The notes under the pieces are model-generated. The model made no database searches. It saw only the letters and a list, made by a program, of their open reading frames with translations, and was not told the DNA's origin. From contig CAYXBV010000001.1 of assembly GCA_964463425.1 (NCBI GenBank), forward strand, positions 55,652 to 119,651: a stretch of DNA of 64,000 bases, in the 5' to 3' direction. This document shows positions 42,846-51,323 of this stretch, piece after piece (positions within the stretch are counted from its first letter, which is position 1; each line of letters begins with the position of its first letter). The stretch comes from JAHJHG01 sp964463425. Lineage in GTDB: Bacteria > Patescibacteriota > Microgenomatia > UBA8517. The translations under genes and the position numbers were made by a program.

Positions 42846-43232
42846 CTAATCGTGATGAATACCTAGTAGGTGCAAGGCTCCATGTTCAACTAACTCGATA
42901 ACTTTTTCTTCAGGGCTTATTCCTTCATGTTTCGCTTCTTCCTTAGCTTTTGGGTAGCAAACAAGTATTTCTCCTAAGTGCTTTGAGTCATCGGGAGGAT
43001 AAACAAAATTTTCCTTAACCTCTTTATCAGTAAAAGTTAGAACATTGTGCACCTTATTATCTTTAAGATACTTACTGGATATGTCAAGCATCTTTTTATT
43101 GTCAACTATCGCCACTGACACTCTGGTGTTAGAAACCACCCCTCTTTGTTCTAATAAAGTAGATAAAGATTTTTTAATCTTTCTGGAATTAATGCGGAAC
43201 TTTAGCTGATTTTTAACAGAAACCGAAATCAT
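42846..43232 (-). CDS. ybeY: endoribonuclease YbeY
   Basis: A 128-aa zinc-dependent RNase for 16S rRNA maturation and quality control. The metal motif is HGALHLLGIHHD at the very C-terminus, where the protein stops directly after the last Asp; most homologues continue for about 20 more residues. The NVLTF-type strand (HNVLTFTDKE) is present. Confidence 0.9.
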   Translation of the reverse strand: MISVSVKNQLKFRINSRKIKKSLSTLLEQRGVVSNTRVSVAIVDNKKMLDISSKYLKDNKVHNVLTFTDKEVKENFVYPPDDSKHLGEILVCYPKAKEEAKHEGISPEEKVIELVEHGALHLLGIHHD

Positions 43233-43267
43233 AATTATGCTTTCTTTATTTTAGCCTCAAGCAGTTA

Positions 43268-43708
43268 TCAAGAGAGTTTTGCGCGTACCATCTCGGAGAC
43301 CTTTTTCCCATCCGCTTGTCCTTTGCACTTACCCATTACTTCCCCTATGACTTTTCCCATGTCCTTCATGCTCTTTGCTTCAGTTGAGGCAACTACTTCA
43401 TCTACTATTTTCTGAATTTCCTTGTCTGCCATCTCTTCAGGAAGATACACCTGCAACAAAGCCAACTCATCCTTCTCTTTTTTAGCTCTCTCGGGAGCTT
43501 CTGCTTTCCCATAAGCCTCAATAGAATCTTTTCTCATTTTTGCCTCCCTTTTTACGACCTCTAACTCTTCCTCTTTCGTTAGGTCTTCTTGTTTTTTAAT
43601 TTGGGCATTATGCAACGCCGCCGACAGAAGCTTCAAGGTTGAAACTTTTAGTTTTTCCCCTGCCTTCATAGCTTCTATAATTTCACTTTTTATTTTTTCG
43701 GTTATCAT
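43268..43708 (-). CDS. yqeY: GatB/YqeY domain protein
   Basis: A 146-aa helical protein resembling the tail of GatB, thought to bind tRNA. Typical are KLKVSTLKLLSAALHNAQIKK, LQVYLPEEM and the closing MGKVIGEVMGKCKGQADGK (shortened). The ATG at 43708 is preferred; an in-frame start at 43765 would overlap the HIT gene and add 19 residues. Confidence 0.92.
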   Translation of the reverse strand: MITEKIKSEIIEAMKAGEKLKVSTLKLLSAALHNAQIKKQEDLTKEEELEVVKREAKMRKDSIEAYGKAEAPERAKKEKDELALLQVYLPEEMADKEIQKIVDEVVASTEAKSMKDMGKVIGEVMGKCKGQADGKKVSEMVRAKLS

Positions 43709-43728
43709 GATTGTTCTTTTATCCTCTA

Positions 43729-44079
43729 TTATTCTAACTCCATCTCGGAGGCACCATTTTTCCATCCTCCGATTAAATGATAGTGTAAATGAAAAACTGT
43801 CTGTCCTGCTCCCTTACCACTTGCCGTTAATACCTTAAAAGCACTACCTATTCCTTTTTTCTTGGCGATTTCTGCAGCTGTCTTCTGAATTTTTCCAAGC
43901 ACCTTAACATCATCTTTGTCGGCTTCACCTAATGATGTTATGTGTTTTTTGGGAATTATTAAAATATGAACTGGTGCAATAGGTTTTACATCCTCAAAAG
44001 CAAGTATCTCGTCGTCCTCCCATTCAAAAACGGTCGGAATTTCTCCTTTTACAATTTTACAAAAAACACAATCTTTCAT
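43729..44079 (-). CDS. HIT family protein (HINT-like)
   Basis: A 116-aa nucleotide phosphoramidase-like enzyme. The zinc pair C4-V-F-C7, the IAPVHILIIPKKHI block and the catalytic triad FHLHYHLIGGW are intact. First gene of the HIT-yqeY-ybeY-dnaX-ybaB run. Confidence 0.94.
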   Translation of the reverse strand: MKDCVFCKIVKGEIPTVFEWEDDEILAFEDVKPIAPVHILIIPKKHITSLGEADKDDVKVLGKIQKTAAEIAKKKGIGSAFKVLTASGKGAGQTVFHLHYHLIGGWKNGASEMELE

Positions 44080-44169
44080 TCCGTATCAGTATATATACTT
44101 GTGAAAACAACGACAAGAGGAAAATTGACGCTTTTCACACAGAAATACGGGGTCTTAAAATACGCAAAA

Positions 44170-45156
44170 CTAAAGAAGAGAAATTATTGTTTTTGCCAAT
44201 TTACTAGCATCATGCCTATAAAGCGTTGTTGTATCCATAAAATCTCCTGAAATTATTCTTGTTCCATTTTTCCGTCTGTGTAAGTCGTTTATTACCAACT
44301 TAGAACCATATTTTTTATACCAGTTAGTCATACTATTATTTGCCTTTGCTCTTGTCTTGTTTACAATAACATGACTCACCTTTTCTGATGACTCACCTAA
44401 ATATTGCTTTATTACTGTTAAAAAGTCGTTCGCTGAAAATCCGTCAGTTTCGCCTCTTTTAGTTAGCAAGTTAACAACATAAACCAGCTTTGCATTTGAT
44501 TTCAAAAGAGCTTCGTTCATACCTTGTACCAAAAGTGTAGGAACGATGCTTGTATACAAGTCTCCTGGTCCCAATACGACCATGTCTGCTGTCTCAATTG
44601 CCTTCTTTGCTTTGTCAAAAATCTTAGCCTTTGGAGTTAAGTACACTTTCTTTATCGGATATTTAAGCTTAAATGTACGCATGTCAATATTGCTTTCTCC
44701 GTACACTCTTGTTCCGTCAGTTAAAGTTGCTGCCAAATTTGTTTTATCTAGCGTCACTGGATAAACAGAGCCGGACACATTAAATATTCTTGCTGCCTCA
44801 TCTATAGCTCTATCCATACTGCCTGTTATTTGCACTAAGGCCGCCAATAAAATATTTCCTACAGAATGCCCAGCCAAACTTTTACCGCTAGTAAAACGAA
44901 AATCGAACACTTCCTCTAGTGTTTTTTTGGCAAAAGGAAGGTCAGACAAAGCCATAATTGCACGTCTAACATCACCCGGGGGCAAGATGTCTAGTTCTTT
45001 GCGAAGCTTGCCTGTCGATCCACCAGAGTCACACATTGAAATAACAGCAGACAGATCAACCGGATATGTCTTGAGACCCGTTAAAACAGCATACGTGCCA
45101 GTGCCACCTCCAATTGCAACTATTTTTTTCTCTCTTCTATTTCTCATTCTTTTCAT
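44170..45156 (-). CDS. yvcK: YvcK/CofD-family gluconeogenesis-type factor
   Basis: A 328-aa Rossmann-like protein. GGGTGTYAVLTGLK (16-29) binds the nucleotide sugar, and SMCDSGGSTGKLR and GDVRRAIMALS follow. YvcK proteins bind UDP-sugars and affect cell shape and peptidoglycan, in some species through MreB, which is present at 56.7 kb. Last gene of the rpsB-to-yvcK run; it overlaps the preceding gene by 20 bp. Confidence 0.93.
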   Translation of the reverse strand: MKRMRNRREKKIVAIGGGTGTYAVLTGLKTYPVDLSAVISMCDSGGSTGKLRKELDILPPGDVRRAIMALSDLPFAKKTLEEVFDFRFTSGKSLAGHSVGNILLAALVQITGSMDRAIDEAARIFNVSGSVYPVTLDKTNLAATLTDGTRVYGESNIDMRTFKLKYPIKKVYLTPKAKIFDKAKKAIETADMVVLGPGDLYTSIVPTLLVQGMNEALLKSNAKLVYVVNLLTKRGETDGFSANDFLTVIKQYLGESSEKVSHVIVNKTRAKANNSMTNWYKKYGSKLVINDLHRRKNGTRIISGDFMDTTTLYRHDASKLAKTIISLL

Positions 45157-45532
45157 TAGACCATACTTTTAACATTGCCTGAACAAGAGGTTTTTTAAGA
45201 TTTGAGCTGGAATTACCAGACACTTTTTTCATTACCTCTCTTTGGTTTAACCACCTTTTCCCATGTTTTTGGGGAAATAAATAAAGTTCTATTATTTCTT
45301 TTTGCTGTTTTGTAATCAAGTCATTGTAGTCAATTTTTTTTCGTATACTGACAACCCACTGGTTTAATTGTCCCCTAAACCTTAAGTCAAGAGGTCTATA
45401 GATTAGTTCAAATTTTTTGGGTGGTCGATATCGTGAATTTTTGGGTTGAGGATATTTTGACTTTGGTTTAATAAAGCCAATTTTTTCGAAGCCCGGCAGG
45501 TTTCTTTGTTTGCCTTTGCTGTGTCGAAACAC
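45137..45532 (-). CDS. small basic protein of unknown function
   Basis: A 131-aa protein starting at GTG directly after the proS stop codon. The N-terminal third is rich in Lys, Pro and Tyr and looks disordered; the C-terminal half (TKQQKEIIELYLF...LNQREVMKKVSG) resembles a helix-turn-helix as in sigma region 4. It may bind DNA or RNA. Position between proS and yvcK implies co-expression. Confidence 0.6.
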   Translation of the reverse strand: MFRHSKGKQRNLPGFEKIGFIKPKSKYPQPKNSRYRPPKKFELIYRPLDLRFRGQLNQWVVSIRKKIDYNDLITKQQKEIIELYLFPQKHGKRWLNQREVMKKVSGNSSSNLKKPLVQAMLKVWSNEKNEK

Positions 45533-46759
45533 TTATTTTAATCTTTTTATTACTTGATCTAACGTAATTATTTCAATTTTTCCGCTAGCTCGATCTTTCC
45601 ATTCAATCTTGTCTCCAGTTTTGGTCGAGACAACAATTCTGTATGGAATTCCTATCAAGTCTACATCTGCAAATTTGCCACCGGCGGTTATGTCCCTATC
45701 GTCCCAAAGAACATCTATTTTTTCTTTTCGGAGTTGTTCATAAATCTTTTTGCCTTTTTCTTTTTCATTTATATCAATCAAGTGAACGTCGTAAGGAGCA
45801 ATTTGTGAGTACCATATAATTCCTTTATCATCATGACTGACTTCTACCAACGCTCCCATAACCCTTGTACAACCGATGCCGTAGCTGGCAAACCAAACAG
45901 GTTTTTTCTTCCCATCCTCATCAGTGTAATAAACTTTCATTCTTTCTGCGTACCAGGTACCTAGTGGGAAAATATTACCGACTTCAATAGCTTTCGATTC
46001 AATAATCTTTCCTTTCTTGCACTTAGGACATTTTTTACCCACTTTGTCTCCCAGTAATTCTTTGTTTGCTCCCCAATTACATTTATCGCAATAATAGATT
46101 GTGTCTTCTCCTCCTTTGGCTAATACCTGAAACTCATGGGTATTACCCTCCGTAAACACACCACCTGGAGCATCGGTTACTTTTACATCAAGCCCTATTC
46201 TTTTGAATGCTTTTAGGTATGCCTCTTTTACCTTTTCGTAATATGCCCACATGTCTTCTTCTGTCGTGTGTGCACTGTATAAATCTTTCATCATGAATTC
46301 TCTGCCTCGTAGAATACCACTTCTGGGTCTTGGTTCGTTTCTAAATTTTGTAGAGAAGTGGTAAAGAGATAAGGGGAGGTCTTTGTGGCTATTGATATTT
46401 TTTCTAAGAAGATCCATAACAACTTCTTCGTGAGTAAAAGATAGAGCAAACTCTTTGCCCTTTGTATCTTTAAATTGATACATTACTTCCTTTGCTTTAT
46501 CCCACCTGCCTGTTTGGTCCCATATTTTTCTAGGATGAAGAAGGGGCATTAGCATTTCTTGTCCACCAACAGCGTTCATTTCTTCGCGAATGATTTGATT
46601 TATTTTTGTTACAACTTTCCAGCCAAGAGGAAGAAGTGTCCAGCTTCCTGCCATTAACTGATCTATAAAACCCGCCCTAACAAGCAATTGGTGATTAGCA
46701 CTTTCCGCCTCTTTTGGCGATTCTTTTCTAGTCTTTGGAAATAGTTTAGATTGTAACAT
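45533..46759 (-). CDS. proS: proline--tRNA ligase without editing domain
   Basis: A class II synthetase of 408 aa. Motif 2 is FRNEPRPRSGILRGREFMMKD-like (RPRSGILRGREF), motif 3 is YGIGCTRVMGAL. The roughly 180-aa INS editing domain of typical bacterial ProRS is absent; in the same region is a compact zinc ribbon CDKC (about 227-230) / CPKC (246-249). Mischarged Ala-tRNA would need clearing in trans. It follows rseP by 8 bp. Confidence 0.94.
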   Translation of the reverse strand: MLQSKLFPKTRKESPKEAESANHQLLVRAGFIDQLMAGSWTLLPLGWKVVTKINQIIREEMNAVGGQEMLMPLLHPRKIWDQTGRWDKAKEVMYQFKDTKGKEFALSFTHEEVVMDLLRKNINSHKDLPLSLYHFSTKFRNEPRPRSGILRGREFMMKDLYSAHTTEEDMWAYYEKVKEAYLKAFKRIGLDVKVTDAPGGVFTEGNTHEFQVLAKGGEDTIYYCDKCNWGANKELLGDKVGKKCPKCKKGKIIESKAIEVGNIFPLGTWYAERMKVYYTDEDGKKKPVWFASYGIGCTRVMGALVEVSHDDKGIIWYSQIAPYDVHLIDINEKEKGKKIYEQLRKEKIDVLWDDRDITAGGKFADVDLIGIPYRIVVSTKTGDKIEWKDRASGKIEIITLDQVIKRLK

Positions 46760-46767
46760 TGGGGTTA

Positions 46768-47880
46768 TTATCTCAGAACAGAATTTAGAAATCCAGAAAG
46801 ACCACCGGCAGTAACCAACCTTCGAACGTCATGAACGGTAATGGCAACAAGTAGCGATATTAAAATAATCATACCTATTCCGTTAACAGTTGCTTCAACC
46901 TTAGGTGAAACTTTTCTACCAATAATAGATTCGATTCCTATGAATAACAGCCTGCCTCCATCTAAGGCAGGAAAAGGAAGAATATTTAAAATAACCAAAT
47001 TTATCGAAAGTATACCCACAAAATTAATAAGTGTTAGTATGCCATATTTAGCAGCCTCAGTAGTTAATGCAAATATACCAACAGGACCAGCAATGTCTTG
47101 AGGTACCTGTCCATTAAAGAGATTAATAAAAAGGGTGGCAAACCCCGAAACCATGGTCGCTCCCCAAAAAAGGGCTTCTTTTACACCATAAAATATTCCA
47201 ACAAATGGTCTTTGCCATACTGGCGGATAATAAACTTCAGTTGAGGATATAACAACACCCAGGGGCCCTTCTTCTTCCGGTGGATTTTCTCTTGGTCTAA
47301 TTTGAACTTTCTCTATAGTCGTTTCGTCTCCAGTTGTTCTTTCTAGCTCAAAGAACAATCTGCTTCCTTTATTTTCTTCAATTATTTCGATAAATCCTGA
47401 AACAGTAGTCACCTCTTCATCTCCAACTTTTTTAACGACATCTCCAACTAATACTTTAGCTGTCTGCGCAGGAGACCCAGGGACAACATTCACAACACGA
47501 ACATTTTCGGTTTCTTTTGGTATCCCAGAAAAGGAATATACAGTGGCAAAAGCAAGTACTGCTAACAATAAATTCATAGTCACCCCTGCTAGAAGGACGG
47601 TAATTCGTGCCTTTTTGCTTTTGTTAACAAATGATCTCTTGGGATTAGTCACTCCCTCTTCGCTCATTTCACCATGAAGCCTGACAAACCCACCGAAAGG
47701 CAATAAATTAATTGAATATACTGTCTCGCCAATTTTTTTGCCATAAATTCTAGGAGGATAACCTAATCCAAACTCCTCAACCAACACTCCCGCGCGTTTT
47801 GCAGCCCAATAATGTCCAAATTCGTGAACCAATATTAAGACCGATAAAACTATTAAAAATGTCAATATTGAACTTGCCAT
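46768..47880 (-). CDS. rseP: RseP-type site-2 protease with PDZ domain
   Basis: A 370-aa M50B intramembrane protease. Zinc motif H19-E-F-G-H23, PDZ domain about 125-205 (VNVVPGSPAQTAKV), third ligand in LPFPALDGGRLLF near 298. It normally releases membrane-held regulators. Its place after frr and before proS matches the widespread frr-...-rseP-proS cluster, but uppS, cdsA and dxr are missing here. Confidence 0.95.
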   Translation of the reverse strand: MASSILTFLIVLSVLILVHEFGHYWAAKRAGVLVEEFGLGYPPRIYGKKIGETVYSINLLPFGGFVRLHGEMSEEGVTNPKRSFVNKSKKARITVLLAGVTMNLLLAVLAFATVYSFSGIPKETENVRVVNVVPGSPAQTAKVLVGDVVKKVGDEEVTTVSGFIEIIEENKGSRLFFELERTTGDETTIEKVQIRPRENPPEEEGPLGVVISSTEVYYPPVWQRPFVGIFYGVKEALFWGATMVSGFATLFINLFNGQVPQDIAGPVGIFALTTEAAKYGILTLINFVGILSINLVILNILPFPALDGGRLLFIGIESIIGRKVSPKVEATVNGIGMIILISLLVAITVHDVRRLVTAGGLSGFLNSVLR

Positions 47881-47900
47881 AATATATATATTAACAGAAG

Positions 47901-48455
47901 TTAAACTCGAAGCAGCTCGACTTCTTTCTTTTTGCCGTTTTCGTCAATTTTCTTAACAAATTCATCCGTTGTATCCTGCAATTGTTTTTCTTGATTGAAC
48001 TTCTCATCTTCGCTTAACTCTTTGCCTTCAAAACTTTTCTTAATATCCCTCATCGCATCCGATCGAACTTGTCTTATCATTACTCGCCCGCTTTCTAGCT
48101 TTGTAGATAATAGCTTTACGTATTTTTGTCTATCTTCTGTTGTCAAAGCTGGCAAACTTATTCTGATAATCTCGCCATCTACTGACGGATTAAAACCTAT
48201 ATTCGCTAACAAAATTCCTTGCTTGATGTCGCCAATGATTGACTTATCCCAGGGGTCTATTGTCAAAGTTTCAGGATCTGGAGCCGAAATAGTAGCCAGT
48301 TCGTTTATTTTCAGTTTTTGTTGCCCACCATAGACAGAAACTTCTAATTCTTCTATTAATCCTGGGGTGGCTCTGCCTGTTCTTATGGTACCAATATCAG
48401 TCACAACCATATCGAGAACTTCTTGCATCTTGGAGCGAACTGTTCCTTCTTCCAT
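47901..48455 (-). CDS. frr: ribosome recycling factor
   Basis: RRF (184 aa) splits post-termination ribosomes with EF-G. Typical blocks: IRTGRATPGLIE, ISAPDPETLTIDPWDKS and QVRSDAMRDIKK. It overlaps tsf by one base. pyrH, which usually precedes frr, is absent. Confidence 0.96.
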   Translation of the reverse strand: MEEGTVRSKMQEVLDMVVTDIGTIRTGRATPGLIEELEVSVYGGQQKLKINELATISAPDPETLTIDPWDKSIIGDIKQGILLANIGFNPSVDGEIIRISLPALTTEDRQKYVKLLSTKLESGRVMIRQVRSDAMRDIKKSFEGKELSEDEKFNQEKQLQDTTDEFVKKIDENGKKKEVELLRV

Positions 48456-48916
48456 TACTTGCCTAATTCTATCCTAAACACTCGACCAATGCGAATGTTT
48501 TCGCCCGTCTTGGCCATTACTTCTTTTACAAGTTCCAATATCTTCTTACTAGGATCTTTAATGAAATCTTGCTTTTCTAATTCCTTGGCGTCTTTTGCCT
48601 TCATTGAAGCTGCTTGCATCGCTAAATCGTGTGCTAGTTTTTCAAAAAGTTCATTTCTGGCAACAAAGTCTGTTTCGCAAAAAAGTTCAACGATGCCAAT
48701 CACTTTTTTATCATGGTGTGTATATGTGGCAACAATACCTTGTCCAGTTTCCCTTCCGCTTCTTTTTTCAGCCTTTTCAAAACCCTCTTTCCTTAAAACC
48801 TTTTCAGCTTTATCAACATCTCCCTTAACTTCTTCCAAAACCTTTTTGGCTCTAATCACGGGAGCGCCGGTATTTTTTCTTAACTTTCTTATTTCTTCTA
48901 CTGTAATTTTTGCCAT
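48455..48916 (-). CDS. tsf: elongation factor Ts, short form
   Basis: The GDP-exchange factor for EF-Tu. Only 153 aa, against 283 in E. coli and about 196 in Thermus. The N-terminal UBA-like part (LRKNTGAPVIRAKKVL) and the contact motif ETDFVARNE (near 80) are kept; one core subdomain with the coiled coil and C-terminal module appears to be missing or reduced. It sits between rpsB (2 bp) and frr. Confidence 0.92.
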   Translation of the reverse strand: MAKITVEEIRKLRKNTGAPVIRAKKVLEEVKGDVDKAEKVLRKEGFEKAEKRSGRETGQGIVATYTHHDKKVIGIVELFCETDFVARNELFEKLAHDLAMQAASMKAKDAKELEKQDFIKDPSKKILELVKEVMAKTGENIRIGRVFRIELGK

Positions 48917-48918
48917 TT

Positions 48919-48968
48919 TTATTTTTTCTTTTTGGCGGGCTTTTTCTTTTTGGCGGGCTTTTTCTTTC
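48919..48968. repeat. tandem 18-bp repeat in the rpsB 3' end
   Basis: The unit CTTTTTCTTTTTGGCGGG occurs about two and a half times in tandem and encodes the KKKPAK repeat at the end of S2. Repeat slippage could vary the tail length. Confidence 0.8.
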
Positions 48969-49641
48969 CTTCCAAAATCGCTTGTTGCATCAAGTCTAGT
49001 GCATATTCCAAGGCCGTTGAAGCATCGTCATTCATTGGGATAGGATAATCAACCAAAGTGGGATCTGTGTTTGAATCAACAATTCCTATTGTTTCAATAC
49101 CCATCTTTTGAGCTTCTTTTACCGCCCCTATTTCTCTCCTGATATCAACAATAATCATTAAGCTTGGTGGGCGTTCCAAACCACTCATTCCCCCAAAGAA
49201 ACGATCTAATCTGGTAATTTCTTTTTCGAGAAGTAATCTTTCCTTTTTTGTAAAATGGTTATATTCCTTTGCGGCCATTTTCTCTTTCATCTCTGACAAC
49301 TTCTTTAGTGATTTATCGATTTGTTCGAAGTTTGTTAGGGTTCCTCCAAGCCAGCGCTCAGTCACACAGTGTATTCCTGTCGTAGCGGCAACTTCTTTTG
49401 CCTTAACTTTTGCTTGCTTCTTAGTACACACAAGAAGAATTGATTTATCTTCCTTTGTTGCTTGGGTCAATAACGCAAGAGCTTCTTCAATCTTTTTCTT
49501 GGTTATTGTTAAGTCAAAAACGTGTACGCCTTCTTGGGAACCGTAAAGGTATTCCTGCATTTTGGGATTCCAGCGTTTTGTTTGATGCCCAAAATGAGCA
49601 CCAGACTCAATCAATTCTTTTAGTGATATTTTTACTGTCAT
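48919..49641 (-). CDS. rpsB: 30S ribosomal protein S2 (uS2)
   Basis: uS2 (240 aa). The sequence GAHFGHQTKRWNPKM (14-28), ITERWLGGTLTNF-like CVTERWLGGTLTN and DSNTDPTLVDYPIPMNDD are diagnostic. The last 20 residues are a KKKPAKK repeat, a basic tail encoded by a direct DNA repeat. First gene of an operon with tsf and frr. Confidence 0.96.
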   Translation of the reverse strand: MTVKISLKELIESGAHFGHQTKRWNPKMQEYLYGSQEGVHVFDLTITKKKIEEALALLTQATKEDKSILLVCTKKQAKVKAKEVAATTGIHCVTERWLGGTLTNFEQIDKSLKKLSEMKEKMAAKEYNHFTKKERLLLEKEITRLDRFFGGMSGLERPPSLMIIVDIRREIGAVKEAQKMGIETIGIVDSNTDPTLVDYPIPMNDDASTALEYALDLMQQAILEGKKKPAKKKKPAKKKK

Positions 49642-49783
49642 TTTTATTAGTTCCTTAATCCACCTTTTGGTGGGCCGCTACTTAAGGGAGAAGTATTAGA
49701 AGCTTCTCAGGAACTTAACCTCAAGTATGTGTATTTGCTCTTAGAGCAAGCTGTAGTTTATCAAGACTTGCCCAGCTTTTCAA
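49642..49783 (-). promoter_or_regulatory. rpsB promoter and structured leader RNA
   Basis: Minus strand: TTGAAA (49778-49783), 17 bp, TAAACT (49755-49760), +1 near 49748-49751. The about 105-nt leader folds as: 5'-terminal hairpin TTGCTC/GAGCAA (plus 49735-49740, 49744-49749); GAGAAG/CTTCTC (49688-49693, 49703-49708); CCTTAA/TTAAGG (49653-49658, 49682-49687) stacked on CCACC/GGTGG (49660-49664, 49669-49673); and a closing AGTT/AACT. This is a likely S2 autoregulatory element. Confidence 0.6.
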
Positions 49784-49806
49784 CAGCCATAGCTACGTTA
49801 ACAATA

Positions 49807-50520
49807 TTATCCATTAAGTGAGACATTGTCATTCATTGTCGATAAAGAAGAAAATTTGGGGTGTTTTTCTACTTCCTCTTTAATTTGTTGACTTATTACG
49901 TCTGGTGTTTGTTCGCCATCTATTACTATAAATTGATCAGGAAATCTAACAATCGTTTCTTTGTAACCTGCAAGTACTTTTTCTAATTTTGCCTTTTTCT
50001 CAAATAAGTCCAGTCCCATCCTTGAGCCTTTTATTCTCGCAAGACATGTATCAACAGACGCGTCTAGAAAAACCGTTATATCTGGAAGTGGGAAGCGACT
50101 CTGCATCGCGATCAGCCAATTTATATCTATGTTTTCTACGTGACCATACGCAATTGTCGACCAAAGGTATCTGTCCGTAATAACCAGCGATTTATTTTCT
50201 AGTCTCGCTATAATTCCTCTTGGTTCATTTAAATGGTCTAGTCTGTCTGTGGCAAACATCATTTGCAACGTTTCATTATCCATTTGAAGATCGCGAGAAA
50301 GTATGTGTCTAATTGTTGCTCCAATTGGACCCTCTGTCGGCTCTTTTGTTAACCAAACATCTAGGCCATGCTGCATACCATAAAACCTCTCCATGTTTTT
50401 TGCTTGGGTACTAGAGCCACTTCCATCAAGCCCCTCTAAAGCAACTAGTATTCCAGGATAAGGATTGACGAGCATTTCGTGTTCGTAGTGAATTGTTAAT
50501 CTCTGCTCTTGTTCTTTCAT
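49807..50520 (-). CDS. tmk: thymidylate kinase (dTMP kinase) family
   Basis: A 237-aa P-loop kinase. Walker A is EGLDGSGSSTQAK, the DR(Y/H) motif is TDRYLWSTIAYG, and LTKEPTEGP corresponds to the family's TREPGGTP with two changes. It phosphorylates dTMP to dTDP. It overlaps the deoxynucleoside kinase gene by 1 bp, and with tdk forms a salvage set. Confidence 0.88.
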   Translation of the reverse strand: MKEQEQRLTIHYEHEMLVNPYPGILVALEGLDGSGSSTQAKNMERFYGMQHGLDVWLTKEPTEGPIGATIRHILSRDLQMDNETLQMMFATDRLDHLNEPRGIIARLENKSLVITDRYLWSTIAYGHVENIDINWLIAMQSRFPLPDITVFLDASVDTCLARIKGSRMGLDLFEKKAKLEKVLAGYKETIVRFPDQFIVIDGEQTPDVISQQIKEEVEKHPKFSSLSTMNDNVSLNG

Positions 50521-51314
50521 TATATTTTTATAAAATCTGGAATAATAATTGGAGCTCCATCTTTACCTACAGGTACACCTAACTTTTCATTTGAATGCGA
50601 ACTAAAATCTAAAAACTTGCGAATCTCACTTTCTATTTTTACTTCAACCTTCTTTCTTTTACCTGGACTGTCAACGAAATTATTATGAGCCGTATCGATG
50701 ACAATATTGGGATTTTCTGAAGCGGTTTCTGTTTTCCATCTTCTTGTGGCATCTACTAATCTTGGCAAATAATCAGGAAAATTACTAAAAAACTCAGGAT
50801 GTTCAAACTGTCTCTTCCTGATATCCAAAATTCTATCTAGTAAAATTTCAGATGGTGCATCTACTATAATGAAAAAATCAATTGGGATAATTGCATCTTT
50901 TCTAATTGCCTCATATACCAAATTGTATGTATTGTGTTCGTTGTGTTCCATCAGGCCCATTTCTGCTTGTACTTGAGCATAGAGCGAATCCATTTCTATC
51001 GAGGGATCAAAAATTTGAACTTGAGACGAACTTGTTTGATCAATACCCCTGTGCCCCATTTGTTTGGCCTTTAAACCAAGAAAAGACATCTGAGTGTTAA
51101 AACATATCCCAAGTTTTGCTGGATTGTCATAAAACGATGTTAAAAACGGGTTATCTTGAAATTGTTCCTCAATAATTGTTGCTCCCCATTTTTCTCCCAA
51201 AAGAAAAGCTAGAGTTGACTTACCTGATGCCATAGCTCCAATAACACCTATCCTTAGCGAGCGAGGACGAAGCTCGTCTTCTTTTCTGGGTAATTTCGGT
51301 CTTTTTTTGTTCAT
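50520..51314 (-). CDS. deoxynucleoside kinase family protein
   Basis: A 264-aa P-loop kinase of the dNK/dGK/dCK family. Walker A is GAMASGKSTLA (26-36), the substrate motif is EEQFQDNPFL, and the ERS/DRS-equivalent is FDPSIEMDS. Base preference cannot be read off. Between tdk and tmk it would supply deoxynucleotide precursors from imported nucleosides. Confidence 0.85.
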   Translation of the reverse strand: MNKKRPKLPRKEDELRPRSLRIGVIGAMASGKSTLAFLLGEKWGATIIEEQFQDNPFLTSFYDNPAKLGICFNTQMSFLGLKAKQMGHRGIDQTSSSQVQIFDPSIEMDSLYAQVQAEMGLMEHNEHNTYNLVYEAIRKDAIIPIDFFIIVDAPSEILLDRILDIRKRQFEHPEFFSNFPDYLPRLVDATRRWKTETASENPNIVIDTAHNNFVDSPGKRKKVEVKIESEIRKFLDFSSHSNEKLGVPVGKDGAPIIIPDFIKI

Positions 51315-51323
51315 CTTTAAAAC

